From: Treponema sp.
GTDB taxonomy: Bacteria; Spirochaetota; Spirochaetia; Treponematales; Treponemataceae
Assembly: GCA_017651065.1 (NCBI GenBank)
Contig: JAGCDP010000013.1
Coordinates: 1 to 64,000 of the forward strand
Reading direction: 5' to 3'
Length of the DNA: 64,000 bases
Shown: piece after piece, positions 7,933 through 17,400 of the stretch
Layout of the letters: each line of letters starts with the position of its first letter
How positions within the stretch are numbered: position 1 is the stretch's first letter
The notes under the pieces: model-generated
What the model was told of the DNA's origin: nothing
The model's database searches: none
The model's input: the letters and a program-made list of their open reading frames with translations, nothing else
Translations under genes and position numbers: made by a program

Positions 7933-9805
7933 CAGGCTTTGAATATAAGTAACCCTGAAGATAATCACACTTCATTTTCATAAGCATAACTGCCATTTCT
8001 GAAGTTTCAACACCTTCGGCAACAAGTTCAATTCCCATATCGCGGAACATTGCAATAGTATGATGCAGAAGCTTTTGTGCTTTTTCATTTTTCATGGCAG
8101 CCCATACAATAGACTTATCAAGCTTGATTGTATGGAACGGATACTGAAGGATTGTTGAAGTATTTGAATATCCCATACCGTAATCATCAAGCGCAAAGTT
8201 CATGTTCTTTTCCATAAGGTTGCGCATGTTCTTAAGAAGAGTGTCGCTCGAAGCGATTGCTGCTGTTTCTGTAACTTCAAGTTCAATAAATTTATAATCA
8301 AGTCCGTAAAAATCCATGATAGAAAGCAGCTGTTCATGAAGCTTTTCCTGCATGCACTGAATTGCAGAAAGATTTACGTGAATATATTCAATTCCTTTTT
8401 CCCAAAGCTTATTCTTTATAATAAACTTACATACAGAACGGAATACAAATTCTCCTATTAAAAGAATCAGACCGTTGCGTTCTGCAATTGGAATAAATTC
8501 ATCCGGAGAAACAAAGCCAATCTCTTCATTTGTAAGACGGATAAGAGCTTCTGCTGTTGTAAACTTCTTTTTCTTTACAGAATAAATCGGCTGATAATAA
8601 ACTTCAAACTGATTCTGTGCAAGTGATTGTTTAAGAATTTGTACAAGTTCATATTCACGGCGTGATTTTTCAAGCATTTTTTTATTGCCGTCTACAATTT
8701 TTCCACTTTCAATTTCAGAAGAATTGAGCGTATCAAAAATCATATCATTGAGTTTTACATAATTATCTGCTGCTTCCGGGCATTCAAAGGTTGCCATTTT
8801 TACTTTTGGAGAAACTTCTATTTCAGAAATCTTTATGCTCTGAGAAAACAACAGCTGCAGTTCAAGAAATTTGTCATCTTTATTTTTGTCATCACTATGG
8901 AATACAATTGCCATCTTGCTTCCTGAAAGTCTGTACACGTTGTTCTTACCGCAGATTCCGCAAACCTTTCTGGCAATCTTTATAAGAATTTTATTGAAAT
9001 TGTTGTAACCAAGTGTTTCGTTTAAATATGTAATTCCTTCTATTTGAATACCCAGAACTGTAAATTTTTTGCGTGTATTAAAAAATTCTGCAGTTGTAAA
9101 CATAAAGGCTTTTTTATTATAAATATCCATTATAGGATCTTTATATTCAGAAGGATTGTCGAGCGAAAGATAAGTAACAAGAATAGAAAGTGATGCAAAG
9201 AAAAGAGGAACAAGGAGTCTTGTCCAGATATTACTGATTATAAGAGCTGCGATTGTAGTTACTGTATAAACAATAATTGTGATTGTCTGTTCTGTACGCA
9301 GTGATTTTCGTTTTGATATGCCATAAACAACTACCATAATAAGATAAACAAAACCAATGACTATAAGAATATTGAAAGTTGAACCAATAGCGTACTGGCC
9401 GTCTGGAGTAAAATAGATGATTGCTTTTGTAATAGGAGTTGTAATTATTAAAAAGGCAGCAGCGCAGAATGGAATTGAAATGAACAGCTTTTGAGTAATA
9501 GTAAAATCCTGTTCTTCATTCATTGAGCCGTACATAATACTGATTATGTAACAAACAGGAAGACTGTTATAAGTAAGAAGTGCAAGGATGTTTAAAACAT
9601 AATTAAGCCAGATAGGGCACAGTTCGTAACGGCTGATTGTATAGATTGTGATGATATCGAATATAGTTGCAAAAAATAAATCGATTGCAAGGATTTTAAA
9701 TGCTTTAGAAACTCTGGTTTTTATTCTTTGTGAAACAAAAAGATTAAAAAGAATTACTAGAGAAATAAAAAATGCAGCGATATCGTAGTGATAAATCCAA
9801 CGCAT
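7889..9805 (-). CDS. Membrane-anchored c-di-GMP phosphodiesterase (degenerate GGDEF + EAL)
   Basis: 638 residues from the ATG at 9805. This start aligns with the two paralogues at 31431 and 33361, which all show M-x6-D at the N-terminus; a TTG at 9865 would overlap ruvA. Seven or eight hydrophobic helices fill residues 1-225. A GGDEF-like domain follows with its signature degraded to SGSKM, so it is not expected to make c-di-GMP. The EAL domain looks intact: EALIRL, NLSAIQC, EVTE, DDYGMGYSN, KLDKS, EGVET and LQGYLYSKP. It should hydrolyse c-di-GMP at the inner membrane. The signal sensed is unknown. Confidence 0.88.
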   Translation of the reverse strand: MRWIYHYDIAAFFISLVILFNLFVSQRIKTRVSKAFKILAIDLFFATIFDIITIYTISRYELCPIWLNYVLNILALLTYNSLPVCYIISIMYGSMNEEQDFTITQKLFISIPFCAAAFLIITTPITKAIIYFTPDGQYAIGSTFNILIVIGFVYLIMVVVYGISKRKSLRTEQTITIIVYTVTTIAALIISNIWTRLLVPLFFASLSILVTYLSLDNPSEYKDPIMDIYNKKAFMFTTAEFFNTRKKFTVLGIQIEGITYLNETLGYNNFNKILIKIARKVCGICGKNNVYRLSGSKMAIVFHSDDKNKDDKFLELQLLFSQSIKISEIEVSPKVKMATFECPEAADNYVKLNDMIFDTLNSSEIESGKIVDGNKKMLEKSRREYELVQILKQSLAQNQFEVYYQPIYSVKKKKFTTAEALIRLTNEEIGFVSPDEFIPIAERNGLILLIGEFVFRSVCKFIIKNKLWEKGIEYIHVNLSAIQCMQEKLHEQLLSIMDFYGLDYKFIELEVTETAAIASSDTLLKNMRNLMEKNMNFALDDYGMGYSNTSTILQYPFHTIKLDKSIVWAAMKNEKAQKLLHHTIAMFRDMGIELVAEGVETSEMAVMLMKMKCDYLQGYLYSKPVTERTFLDLLEHKY

Positions 9806-9857
9806 AATTGATTTTAACATAAAAATAGGGAATAATAAAGAAGAAAATGGAGACCAA

Positions 9858-10475
9858 ATGTTCAACTCTTTAACAGGTATAATAACCGGAAAATTTCCAA
9901 AGCAGCTTTTTTTAGATACAAATGGTGTTGAATGGGATTTGTGTGTACCCGATTCAAATCTTGATATGCTTGGAGTTGTTGGCAGCGAGGCACGCGTTTT
10001 TACATGGCTTCAGCATACAGACCAGCTTATGACAATGTACGGCTTTGCAACTGCCGATGAGCGTTCTGTTTTTCTTGATTTATTGAAGGTTGACGGCGTT
10101 GGTCCTAAGGGTGCGCTTAAAATAATGAGTTCTGTTTCTTCCGGCCGCCTGCTTGAAGTTCTTGAAAATGAAGATCTTGAAATGCTCGAAAAGATTCCTG
10201 GAGTTGGAAAAAAGACTGCAGGTAAGATGATGCTTACTCTTAAAGGCAAACTCAAGATAAGTGAAAGTGCAGGAACTGTTGTCCGTGTTGATGCGGCTAC
10301 TCCTTATGCCGATGTTGTTCAGTCTCTTGCAAGCATGGGTTATGATAAGCGCACTGTAGAGCAGAAGGTTGCACAGCTTGTTGAACAGCTTGGTACAGAT
10401 GCAGCGTTTACTGCAAAGAATCAGAAGGAACGTGAGGATATTCTGTTCCGACGCGCAATTGTGGAGTTAGCTTAA
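9858..10475 (+). CDS. ruvA: Holliday junction DNA helicase subunit RuvA
   Basis: 205 residues. RuvA tetramers hold the four-way junction while RuvB drives branch migration. Visible are the N-terminal OB fold, two helix-hairpin-helix motifs (VDGVGPKGALKIMS and IPGVGKKTAGKMM), and the C-terminal RuvB-binding domain (DVVQSLASMGYDKRTVEQ). A GGAG ribosome site precedes the ATG. It is 18 bases upstream of ruvB, forming a ruvAB operon, while ruvC lies separately on the far side of the EAL gene. Confidence 0.96.
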   Translation: MFNSLTGIITGKFPKQLFLDTNGVEWDLCVPDSNLDMLGVVGSEARVFTWLQHTDQLMTMYGFATADERSVFLDLLKVDGVGPKGALKIMSSVSSGRLLEVLENEDLEMLEKIPGVGKKTAGKMMLTLKGKLKISESAGTVVRVDAATPYADVVQSLASMGYDKRTVEQKVAQLVEQLGTDAAFTAKNQKEREDILFRRAIVELA

Positions 10476-10493
10476 AGAGGATATAATTAGACT

Positions 10494-11555
10494 ATGCAAA
10501 ACGATGAAGATTTTTCAACTGATTTTTCTGCTATTGTTCGTGCAGACTTAAAAGACTCTTTTGATGAACAGGATAACAAGCTGCGCCCGACACGTTTTGC
10601 CGATTTTTTAGGTCAGGAAAGCGTAAAGAAAAATCTTTCTACATTTATAGAAGCTGCGAAACTCCGCGAAGAGCCGCTGGATCATCTTCTGCTTATAGGC
10701 CCTCCGGGACTTGGAAAAACAACTCTTGCACAGATTACAGCACACGAACTTGGTGTTGATTTTAAGGTGACAAGCGCGCCGGCTTTGGATAAGCCAAAAG
10801 ACCTGGCTGGTATTTTAAGTACGATTACTCCACGCACAGTTTTCTTTATAGACGAAATCCACCGATTAAAGCCTGCAATTGAAGAAATGCTTTACATTGC
10901 AATGGAAGATTTTGAACTTGACTGGATTATTGGTCAGGGTGCTGCTGCACGTACTGTACGTATTCCTATTCCGCCGTTTACTCTGGTTGGTGCAACTACA
11001 AAGGCGGGTAGTGTAAGCTCACCGCTTCGTTCGCGCTTTGGATTTATTCCACGTTTTGAATTTTATTCACAGGAAGAACTTGCTTCTATTATAAAACGTT
11101 CTGCTGCAATTTTAGAGGTTTCAATTGAACCTGACGCTGCTATGCTTTTAGCACAGTGCTGCCGAGGGACTCCTCGTGTTGCAAACAGAGTCCTTCGCCG
11201 TATGCGAGACTTTGCTCAGGTTGCAGGAACCAACACAATTACAGTTGATATTGTAGATGATGGACTACGCCGTCTTGAAATTGACGGAATTGGTCTTGAA
11301 AAATATGACAGGGAAATCCTTCGTTCAATTATAGAAAATTTTGGCGGTGGACCGGTAGGGGCAGAAACACTTGCAATTTCTATTGGTGAAAGCATGGACA
11401 CTCTTGAAGATTACTATGAGCCGTATCTGATTCAGTGCGGTCTTCTTCAGCGAACTCCACGCGGACGAATGGTTACCGAAAAAGCCTATACTCATCTTGG
11501 TCTTACCCACGCTGCAGATTCAAAAGATGGCGGCGCTCAGGGATCACTTTTTTAA
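10494..11555 (+). CDS. ruvB: Holliday junction branch migration ATPase RuvB
   Basis: 353 residues, AAA+ motor of RuvABC. The Walker A motif is GPPGLGKTT, Walker B is FFIDEIHRL, sensor 1 is [19 protein letters not shown], and a winged helix ([16 protein letters not shown]) is near the C-terminus. The opening [12 protein letters not shown] is characteristic. A GAGG ribosome site precedes the ATG, and a TATAAT hexamer sits six bases from the start codon. queA follows after 15 bases. Confidence 0.97.
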   Translation: MQNDEDFSTDFSAIVRADLKDSFDEQDNKLRPTRFADFLGQESVKKNLSTFIEAAKLREEPLDHLLLIGPPGLGKTTLAQITAHELGVDFKVTSAPALDKPKDLAGILSTITPRTVFFIDEIHRLKPAIEEMLYIAMEDFELDWIIGQGAAARTVRIPIPPFTLVGATTKAGSVSSPLRSRFGFIPRFEFYSQEELASIIKRSAAILEVSIEPDAAMLLAQCCRGTPRVANRVLRRMRDFAQVAGTNTITVDIVDDGLRRLEIDGIGLEKYDREILRSIIENFGGGPVGAETLAISIGESMDTLEDYYEPYLIQCGLLQRTPRGRMVTEKAYTHLGLTHAADSKDGGAQGSLF

Positions 11556-11570
11556 TAAAGGGAAACTTTA

Positions 11571-12629
11571 ATGCTTACTTCTGATTTTAATTTTGACTTA
11601 CCCGAAGAGCTTATTGCTCAGCATCCAAGCGGCGTGCGCGGCCAGGATAAACTTATGCTTTTGAACCGTGTAACCGGCGAGGTTGAGCATCACATGATGG
11701 ACGACCTTCCAGATTTAATTGAGCCCGGCACACTCATGGTTTTTAATAACAGTCGTGTTCGTCGTGCGCGTGTTTATGGAATTAAAGAAACAACAGGCCG
11801 CGAAACTGAGTTTATGTTCCTTAATACAATAGACAAGGAATGTTGCATCTGGAACACAATGGTAAAGTCTGCAAAAAAGCAGAAGCCCGGTATGCATTAT
11901 AAATTCCCAGACGGAACTGTTGCAACAATTATTGAACACGAAGGAAATGCCGGAACAGAGTTTCGTGCGCTCAAGTTTGATTTTGCAATTGATGAAGACT
12001 GGTTTGAGCGAAACGGACATATTCCACTCCCGCCGTATATCCGCCGTGGAGATACAGAAGAAGACAGCGAACGCTATCAGAATGTTTATGCAACAGATAC
12101 TGGGTCAGCAGCTTGCCCTACAGCAGGCTTGCATTTTACAAAAGAAATGCTTGCCCGTCTTGATGCAAAAGGAATTGAACGTGTTTTCGTAACCTTGCAT
12201 GTAGGTCTTGGAACCTTCCTTCCTGTGCGCGAAGAAAACATTGAAAACCACAAAATGCACGAAGAATGGTACACAATTCCTGTAGAAACAGCAGAAGCAA
12301 TTAATAAGGCAAAGCGTGAAGGCAGACCTGTACTTGCGGTAGGAACTACAAGTGTAAGAACGCTTGAGAGTGCGGCCCTTCGACAGGCTCAGGGACCACA
12401 GAATGAATGGATTAGACCAGGCACCTCATCTACCAGCATTTTTATGTACCCTGGCTATAAGTTTAAGGTTGTAGATAAAATGTTCACAAACTTCCACACC
12501 CCGGAAAGTACACTCATTATGCTCGTAAGTGCCTTTGCAGGACGAGAACATATTTTGTCTGCCTACAAAACCGCCGTGGAGAATAAATACAGATTCTTTT
12601 CTTATGGAGATTGTATGTTCATAAGGTGA
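11571..12629 (+). CDS. queA: tRNA preQ1 ribosyltransferase-isomerase QueA, with an embedded repeat
   Basis: 352 residues, full length. QueA transfers the ribosyl part of S-adenosylmethionine to preQ1 at tRNA position 34 in queuosine synthesis; the partner enzyme Tgt is encoded at 38067. Family blocks include FDLPEELIAQHP, FNNSRVRRARV, TAGLHFT, VTLHVGLGTFLPVR and the closing FHTPESTLIMLVSAFAG. Between GTTSVRTLESAA and the IFMYPG block the protein reads LRQAQGPQ, which is the translation of one arm of the family C repeat (12374-12400). The surrounding blocks stay in frame, so the enzyme is probably still functional with a remodelled loop. Confidence 0.95.
   Translation: MLTSDFNFDLPEELIAQHPSGVRGQDKLMLLNRVTGEVEHHMMDDLPDLIEPGTLMVFNNSRVRRARVYGIKETTGRETEFMFLNTIDKECCIWNTMVKSAKKQKPGMHYKFPDGTVATIIEHEGNAGTEFRALKFDFAIDEDWFERNGHIPLPPYIRRGDTEEDSERYQNVYATDTGSAACPTAGLHFTKEMLARLDAKGIERVFVTLHVGLGTFLPVREENIENHKMHEEWYTIPVETAEAINKAKREGRPVLAVGTTSVRTLESAALRQAQGPQNEWIRPGTSSTSIFMYPGYKFKVVDKMFTNFHTPESTLIMLVSAFAGREHILSAYKTAVENKYRFFSYGDCMFIR
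12374..12400. repeat. Family C repeat arm inside queA
   Basis: The core GGCCCTTCGACAGGCTCAGG followed by GACCACA is identical to the left arm of the intergenic inverted repeat at 46875-46939. Here it is a single arm read in frame within queA (codons about 268-277). Confidence 0.85.
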
Positions 12630-12631
12630 CT

Positions 12632-12658
12632 TGTCATCCCGAACTTGTTTCGGGATCT
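12632..12658. repeat. Family A variant palindromic repeat
   Basis: TGTCATCCCGAACTTGTTTC followed by GGGATCT: the stem ATCCCGAA/TTTCGGGAT is a variant of the family A hairpin. It fills the gap between the convergent queA and FAD-subunit genes and abuts the TAG stop of the latter. Confidence 0.75.
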
Positions 12659-13453
12659 CTAAGTTAATTGTTCAAAACTATAACGTGTTAAATTCAAGAA
12701 CTGCTGTCTTACAACATTACTTATCATCTGGTCGGTAGAGGCTTTGTCAAATTCCTGTTCAACCATGCTTTGAATTTCATCAACATCTTTTTTTGTAAGC
12801 GGCAGGCGGTGACCAATAAGTGAGTTTTCAAGATTCTTGCTGCGGAATACAAACGGACCTGCAAATGCAAGCTTTACATCTACAAGAGAGTTGCGCTCTG
12901 TGTCTCCCAAAAATACAAACGAAGCCGAATGCTGTGTAATCTGGTGCTCAGGACCGATTCTTCTGAAAATTGAAACTTCCGGGTACATGAGCGGAATACG
13001 TATATCTGTAAGTACAAAACCTTCCGGAACTTTCTTAAAAGTCTGCAAAGGTTCAATTCTTGTTTCTGTCTGATTTCTGAATTCAAGCTTAGTATCTAAT
13101 GCAAGGAGCGGTGCAAACAAAGTATGCTTAAGTCCTTCTGTACAGATATTACCGCCAATTGTTGCCATGTTTCTTACAATAGGATTTGCAATACTCAAAA
13201 TTGCTTCGTACAAAACAGCTGGAAGGTGTGTCTGTCCGATTGAAAGAATCTGCGCAAGAGTAGCTCCTGGTCCAATTTCTAAAAATCGTTCATGTCTTGT
13301 GATTCGTGAAAGATCTGGAATTCCATATACAGAAATAGATTTTTCAGGAAGCTCATCAAGCTCGGTGCAGCCGCCTATAACTGTTAATTCCTTGTTGTTT
13401 TTGAGCTGGAAGAATAATTCCGAAATGTTTTTTGCAAATAAAATAGATTTCAT
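12659..13453 (-). CDS. Xanthine dehydrogenase family FAD-binding subunit
   Basis: 264 residues. This is the medium, flavin-binding subunit of a molybdenum hydroxylase (CoxM/XdhB type). Family features are the N-terminal half FAD site (VIGGCTELD), the MATIGGNIC loop that binds the flavin, and a C-terminal domain with LVDVKLAFAGP. It is the last gene of a five-gene minus-strand operon and starts within the stop codon of the iron-sulfur subunit gene. The substrate cannot be deduced; family members act on purines, CO, nicotinate or aldehydes. Confidence 0.85.
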   Translation of the reverse strand: MKSILFAKNISELFFQLKNNKELTVIGGCTELDELPEKSISVYGIPDLSRITRHERFLEIGPGATLAQILSIGQTHLPAVLYEAILSIANPIVRNMATIGGNICTEGLKHTLFAPLLALDTKLEFRNQTETRIEPLQTFKKVPEGFVLTDIRIPLMYPEVSIFRRIGPEHQITQHSASFVFLGDTERNSLVDVKLAFAGPFVFRSKNLENSLIGHRLPLTKKDVDEIQSMVEQEFDKASTDQMISNVVRQQFLNLTRYSFEQLT

Positions 13454-13950
13454 TATATTCTCCCGGCCTTTCTTGTAGCTTTCTCAATTCCGTTATCGCG
13501 GATTTCCAATGCAAGAATAATTCCGTTTATGAGTGTGTTCAAGTCTGTACAGCAAGGAGCTAAGCTTCGTACCTGTTCATAAATTTCATCTCGGGTTGGA
13601 ATCTTGTTAAGCTTTACTAACTGATATGCAGAAAATATTTTTCCGGAATCACATAAACCGCAAAGCTTAATTCCTGCAAGTTCAAAACCTTTCATGATAA
13701 TTGAATATTCTTTTGTACGTTCAAAATATTCAAGAGTTACAATATCTGCGTTTTGAATTATGCCAAGTGGAATTTTACAGGTTGCAACAGGATTATCATT
13801 TAATAAAACTGTACACGAGCCGCATGTTCCCTGACCACATCCGCATTTTACACTTGCACAACCAATCCTTCGTAAAACCGACATAAGGGTTTCGTCTGCG
13901 GGTGCTTCAAGAATTGTTTTGTTTCCGTTTAGAATTACAGGTACATTCAT
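13453..13950 (-). CDS. Xanthine dehydrogenase family 2Fe-2S subunit, second cluster altered
   Basis: 165 residues, the small electron-transfer subunit. The plant-type cluster site CGCGQGTCGSC plus a Cys in VATCKIP is intact. The second, helical cluster normally uses CGxC and CxC; here CGLC is present but the second pair reads APCCTD, that is CC rather than CRC. Ligation may differ or be weakened. It overlaps the molybdenum subunit by the usual ATGA. Confidence 0.83.
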   Translation of the reverse strand: MNVPVILNGNKTILEAPADETLMSVLRRIGCASVKCGCGQGTCGSCTVLLNDNPVATCKIPLGIIQNADIVTLEYFERTKEYSIIMKGFELAGIKLCGLCDSGKIFSAYQLVKLNKIPTRDEIYEQVRSLAPCCTDLNTLINGIILALEIRDNGIEKATRKAGRI

Positions 13951-16178
13951 TCTTTATCCTCCGCTCGTGTTTCACGCTTTTTAATAAGTTCAAAAATCTG
14001 TTTTTCTGTACAAGGAAGCTTTGTAAGCTGAGTTGCAAGCGCAAGTGAAAGTGCAGAAGAGAAAGCTGCCGGAAGAGTGTTCCTTACAAGGTCACCAATC
14101 TGTCCTGCTTTATTTTTTGATTCAATAAAACTGATTGTTATGTTATCACAAGGAATAGATTTATCTTTTACAAGCATTTCAAGCTGCTGCTGAATTTCAA
14201 GACGGATTGCACGAAGGGCAGCGCGTTTATCAAACAGTTCACCACAATCAATTACAAGCCATATTCCTTTTATTCGTTCATTGTAAGTGTAGGTATCAAG
14301 TTCAACTTCAACGACTGCTGTAGCAAAAGAAGCTGGTCCAAAAGGAGTGCCGCTGAAAGTTTCGTTATTCCAGTTTTTCTTAAGTGTAGCAGATTGTGCT
14401 TTTTTTACAGAAATTGGCAGTGCTTCATGGAAGCGTTTTTTCTCAATATCCAGACAGGCTTTTTTTATAAGTTCATTTACATTACTGATTGAATTAATTG
14501 CATCTTCCGGAGTGTCCGGTAAATCTGCAAAATCAAATTCAGAATCAATTGTGATATTTTCCTTTTTGATTTTTAAAATATCGGCCGCTGTTTTTTTCCA
14601 GATTTCCTGAATGCCCTGCGAAGGATTAAGTGCATGAATTACAATGTGTTCATTTTGTAAAAGGGTAACTTCTACCTTGCAGTTTGCTTCAAAGCTTGTT
14701 GTTCCGTAAAAATCAGAAACATTAAAGGAGTTTGCAATTCCAATTCCGCGCAAAGGAAGGGCAAAGAACGGATTGCTGTTTTCCTGAATGCGGTCTATAG
14801 CATCCATGTTGTACGATGAATACTTTCTGTTAAAATCACTAATCTGTACTGCTTTAGAAAAACATTCAGTTGCGTTTTGTGAATCAAAATCAAAAACAAA
14901 AGGATATTTATTATCTTTGTTTTGAATATTTATTTTACGAAGCTCTTCCGGAAGAAGGTTTGTCTGTTCTGCAATTTTCTGCATCTGATTTTCTATTGCA
15001 AAGAAGATCTGGGAATCAATTCCGCGCAGACAGATTGAAGTAGGAGGTTTTTTAGAAGTATGACCTTTTGTAATTATGTGAACATTTTTTGGCTTGTAAT
15101 AATTGCAGGCAACAATAGACATTCTGTCTGCAATTTCCTGAGCAAAAGGATTAAAACAACCTACATCAAAATCTATGATTACAGAAACACCACTTAAAAT
15201 GCCTTCCGGGGTAACTGCAGTTTTATAGGTGATATTTGTATCTACACCAGGTGCCATGTAAGAATCCTGTTCTTCCTGAGTAAGAACAAGCTTTACTGGT
15301 TTAGATGTAAGGAAAGAGGCAAGTGCAACCTGGGCAGAAACAACAGAAGTTCTCCAAAGTCCTTTTGAAAAAACACCAGAGGTTTTTGTTTTATGAACGA
15401 TAATATTTTCTGAAGGAATATCAAGTACCCGTGAAACAGTTGACATAAGATGGGTTGTCCATCTTGTGGGAGCCGAAATGTGAAGATATTTTCCTTCTTT
15501 CCAGCAGAATGAGCCGCAGGTTTCTTTCCAGAGCGGCGGAAGAAATGTAAGCTCCCAGTTTTGTTCTGTTATGTAATCATGTGTATTTTCAAAAAGTTTT
15601 TTTTCTGCCTGAGGTATGCTTTTTTTAAGGAACATGCCTGTTTTTATTTCGCGGTATGCAACCTCTTCTTCTACATTCTGTTCAACGCGCCTGTTATCAA
15701 TAACTGTATCAAGCGAAGGAAGTTCGTTGATTTCTGAAACAAACGAAGTAAGGTCGCTCATTTTTGAAAGATTTACAACAGGACGTTTATGGTGCTTCAT
15801 TGCTTTTTTAAGAGCAGATTCAAGAGAATCAATATCAAAGTTTACAGAAACATTTTCAAGAAGCTCTAGGACTTTGTTTTCGTCTGGTCCGCATAAAATA
15901 CCAACAGGTTCGCCGCTGTACGAAACATCATCATAACCTAAAATTTTCCATTCCTGATTATTTACAAGAACTTTTTTGTTTCCCGGAATATCCTGTGCAG
16001 TAAAAAGATAATAACCTTCCGGGAGCTCCGGTATTGTAACCCCTCTGATTTTTCCAGTTGCGGCAGGGCTTCTTACAAGAACAGCAAACAAAGTTCCCTC
16101 GCGGCTTGCATCACTGTAAAAGCCGGTTGCTTCCATGGAGCGTTTTCTTTGTTTTACTGTTTCTTCTTTTTTAGGCAT
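13947..16178 (-). CDS. Divergent xanthine dehydrogenase family molybdopterin-binding subunit
   Basis: 743 residues, about the size of the large subunit. The overall order of blocks follows the family (substrate-proximal N-terminal domain, then two cofactor-binding lobes: GVFSKGLWRT, LRGIDSQIFFAIENQMQKIAEQ, NPSQGIQEIWKKTAADIL). Several signatures are eroded. The usual GGFGGKE becomes GVFSKGL, RGFGxPQ becomes RGIDSQI, and the catalytic GVGE near the C-terminus has no clear match (GQIGDL). It is either an enzyme with an unusual substrate or a degenerate member. The sequence contains many Lys, Asn and Ile residues. It overlaps its operon neighbours on both sides. Confidence 0.78.
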   Translation of the reverse strand: MPKKEETVKQRKRSMEATGFYSDASREGTLFAVLVRSPAATGKIRGVTIPELPEGYYLFTAQDIPGNKKVLVNNQEWKILGYDDVSYSGEPVGILCGPDENKVLELLENVSVNFDIDSLESALKKAMKHHKRPVVNLSKMSDLTSFVSEINELPSLDTVIDNRRVEQNVEEEVAYREIKTGMFLKKSIPQAEKKLFENTHDYITEQNWELTFLPPLWKETCGSFCWKEGKYLHISAPTRWTTHLMSTVSRVLDIPSENIIVHKTKTSGVFSKGLWRTSVVSAQVALASFLTSKPVKLVLTQEEQDSYMAPGVDTNITYKTAVTPEGILSGVSVIIDFDVGCFNPFAQEIADRMSIVACNYYKPKNVHIITKGHTSKKPPTSICLRGIDSQIFFAIENQMQKIAEQTNLLPEELRKINIQNKDNKYPFVFDFDSQNATECFSKAVQISDFNRKYSSYNMDAIDRIQENSNPFFALPLRGIGIANSFNVSDFYGTTSFEANCKVEVTLLQNEHIVIHALNPSQGIQEIWKKTAADILKIKKENITIDSEFDFADLPDTPEDAINSISNVNELIKKACLDIEKKRFHEALPISVKKAQSATLKKNWNNETFSGTPFGPASFATAVVEVELDTYTYNERIKGIWLVIDCGELFDKRAALRAIRLEIQQQLEMLVKDKSIPCDNITISFIESKNKAGQIGDLVRNTLPAAFSSALSLALATQLTKLPCTEKQIFELIKKRETRAEDKE

Positions 16179-17400
16179 GATTTTCCATTCCTATTTTTTT
16201 AACTGTTTCAATTACAAGCTCTGCCTGTTCTTTTGTCATATCAGGGTAGAGTGGAATTGAAATTGTCCTGTTATATTGCGACTCTGCATTCGGGAAATTT
16301 TCAGCAGTGAAATCTGGGTAAAGCTCACGCCAGTAAGTAAAATGAAAGATTGGAATAAAGTGAACAGAAATACCCAATCCTGCTTCCTGCATTTTTTTTG
16401 CAAACTGTTCGCGTGTGATTTTCAATATTTCAGGTACAATTCTCATAAGGTACAAGTGCCAGCTGTTGCCTGGTCCATCTGGTGGAAGCTCAATAAAATC
16501 AAAGTCTGCAAATGCTTTGTTGTACATGTCTACAATTGCCTTGCGCTGTTCATAAAAAAGCCATGCACGGTCTACCTGGCAAACGCCTATTGCGGCAAGA
16601 ACATCAGGCAGGTTGAATTTGTAGCCTGGTGCAATAATATCATATTCCCACGAAGCGCGTGGAGAAGTGTAGCGGTCCCAGGTTGTACGGTCCATTCCGT
16701 GCATGCGCATAACTGTCATGCGTTTTGCAAGTTCAGGGTCGCGGGTACAAACCATTCCGCCTTCTGCAGTTGTGATTGTCTTTGTTACATAAAAAGAAAA
16801 AACTCCGGCATCTCCGATTGTTCCGGCATAGCCAAGTTTAGTCGGCGACGGGAAGGAGTGTGCTGCATCTTCTATTACACTAATTTTGTTCTGCGGTGTT
16901 GAATATTTTTTTGCAAGCTCAACAATGCGTTCCATGTTGCAGATGTTTCCCGCAATGTGAACAGGTACAATTGCTTTTACAGTTTTTCCCTGTGTGGCTG
17001 CGGTTTGAAGAATTTTTTCTATATTATCCGGGTCAATGCTGTAGGTGTTTTTTTCTACGTCTGCAAAAAGGACGTCGGCGCCAAGATGTCTTGCACAGGC
17101 AGCGGTTGAAACAAAAGTGTAGGGAGTTGTGATTACATAAGTTCCTGCTCGTACACCACAGGCTTCCATGGCAAGAATCATTCCTGATGTATTTGAGTTT
17201 ACCGCAAGACTGATAACTGGTTCACGGCCTGTTCCTTCATCGCCTTTACTTACAACTTCAGAAAACTTTTTTTCAAATTTAAGCGCATACTTTCCTGTTG
17301 TGAGCCAGCCTGAACGAAGTACATCAAGAACGGCTTCTTCTTCTGCCTTTGTAATTGCAGCTTTATGAAATGGAACTTTTATGCTTGTTTGATTACTCAT
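16171..17400 (-). CDS. DegT/DnrJ/EryC1/StrS family PLP aminotransferase
   Basis: 409 residues. These enzymes aminate 3- or 4-keto nucleotide sugars for surface glycans. Seen are VLDVLRSGWLTTGKYALKFE at the start, a PAHTF-like pocket (TTPYTFVSTAACARHLGADV), the IEDAAHSF Asp that contacts the pyridine nitrogen, and the Schiff-base Lys in FSFYVTKTITTAEGGMV. It starts inside the end of the upstream CapD-like gene (4-base overlap), so the two probably act in sequence on one nucleotide sugar. Confidence 0.9.
   Translation of the reverse strand: MSNQTSIKVPFHKAAITKAEEEAVLDVLRSGWLTTGKYALKFEKKFSEVVSKGDEGTGREPVISLAVNSNTSGMILAMEACGVRAGTYVITTPYTFVSTAACARHLGADVLFADVEKNTYSIDPDNIEKILQTAATQGKTVKAIVPVHIAGNICNMERIVELAKKYSTPQNKISVIEDAAHSFPSPTKLGYAGTIGDAGVFSFYVTKTITTAEGGMVCTRDPELAKRMTVMRMHGMDRTTWDRYTSPRASWEYDIIAPGYKFNLPDVLAAIGVCQVDRAWLFYEQRKAIVDMYNKAFADFDFIELPPDGPGNSWHLYLMRIVPEILKITREQFAKKMQEAGLGISVHFIPIFHFTYWRELYPDFTAENFPNAESQYNRTISIPLYPDMTKEQAELVIETVKKIGMENHA

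Noticed and set aside
9806-9865. TTG start at 9865 for the minus-strand EAL gene, overlapping ruvA
   Set aside because: Alignment of the three paralogues places the start at 9805 (shared M-x6-D).
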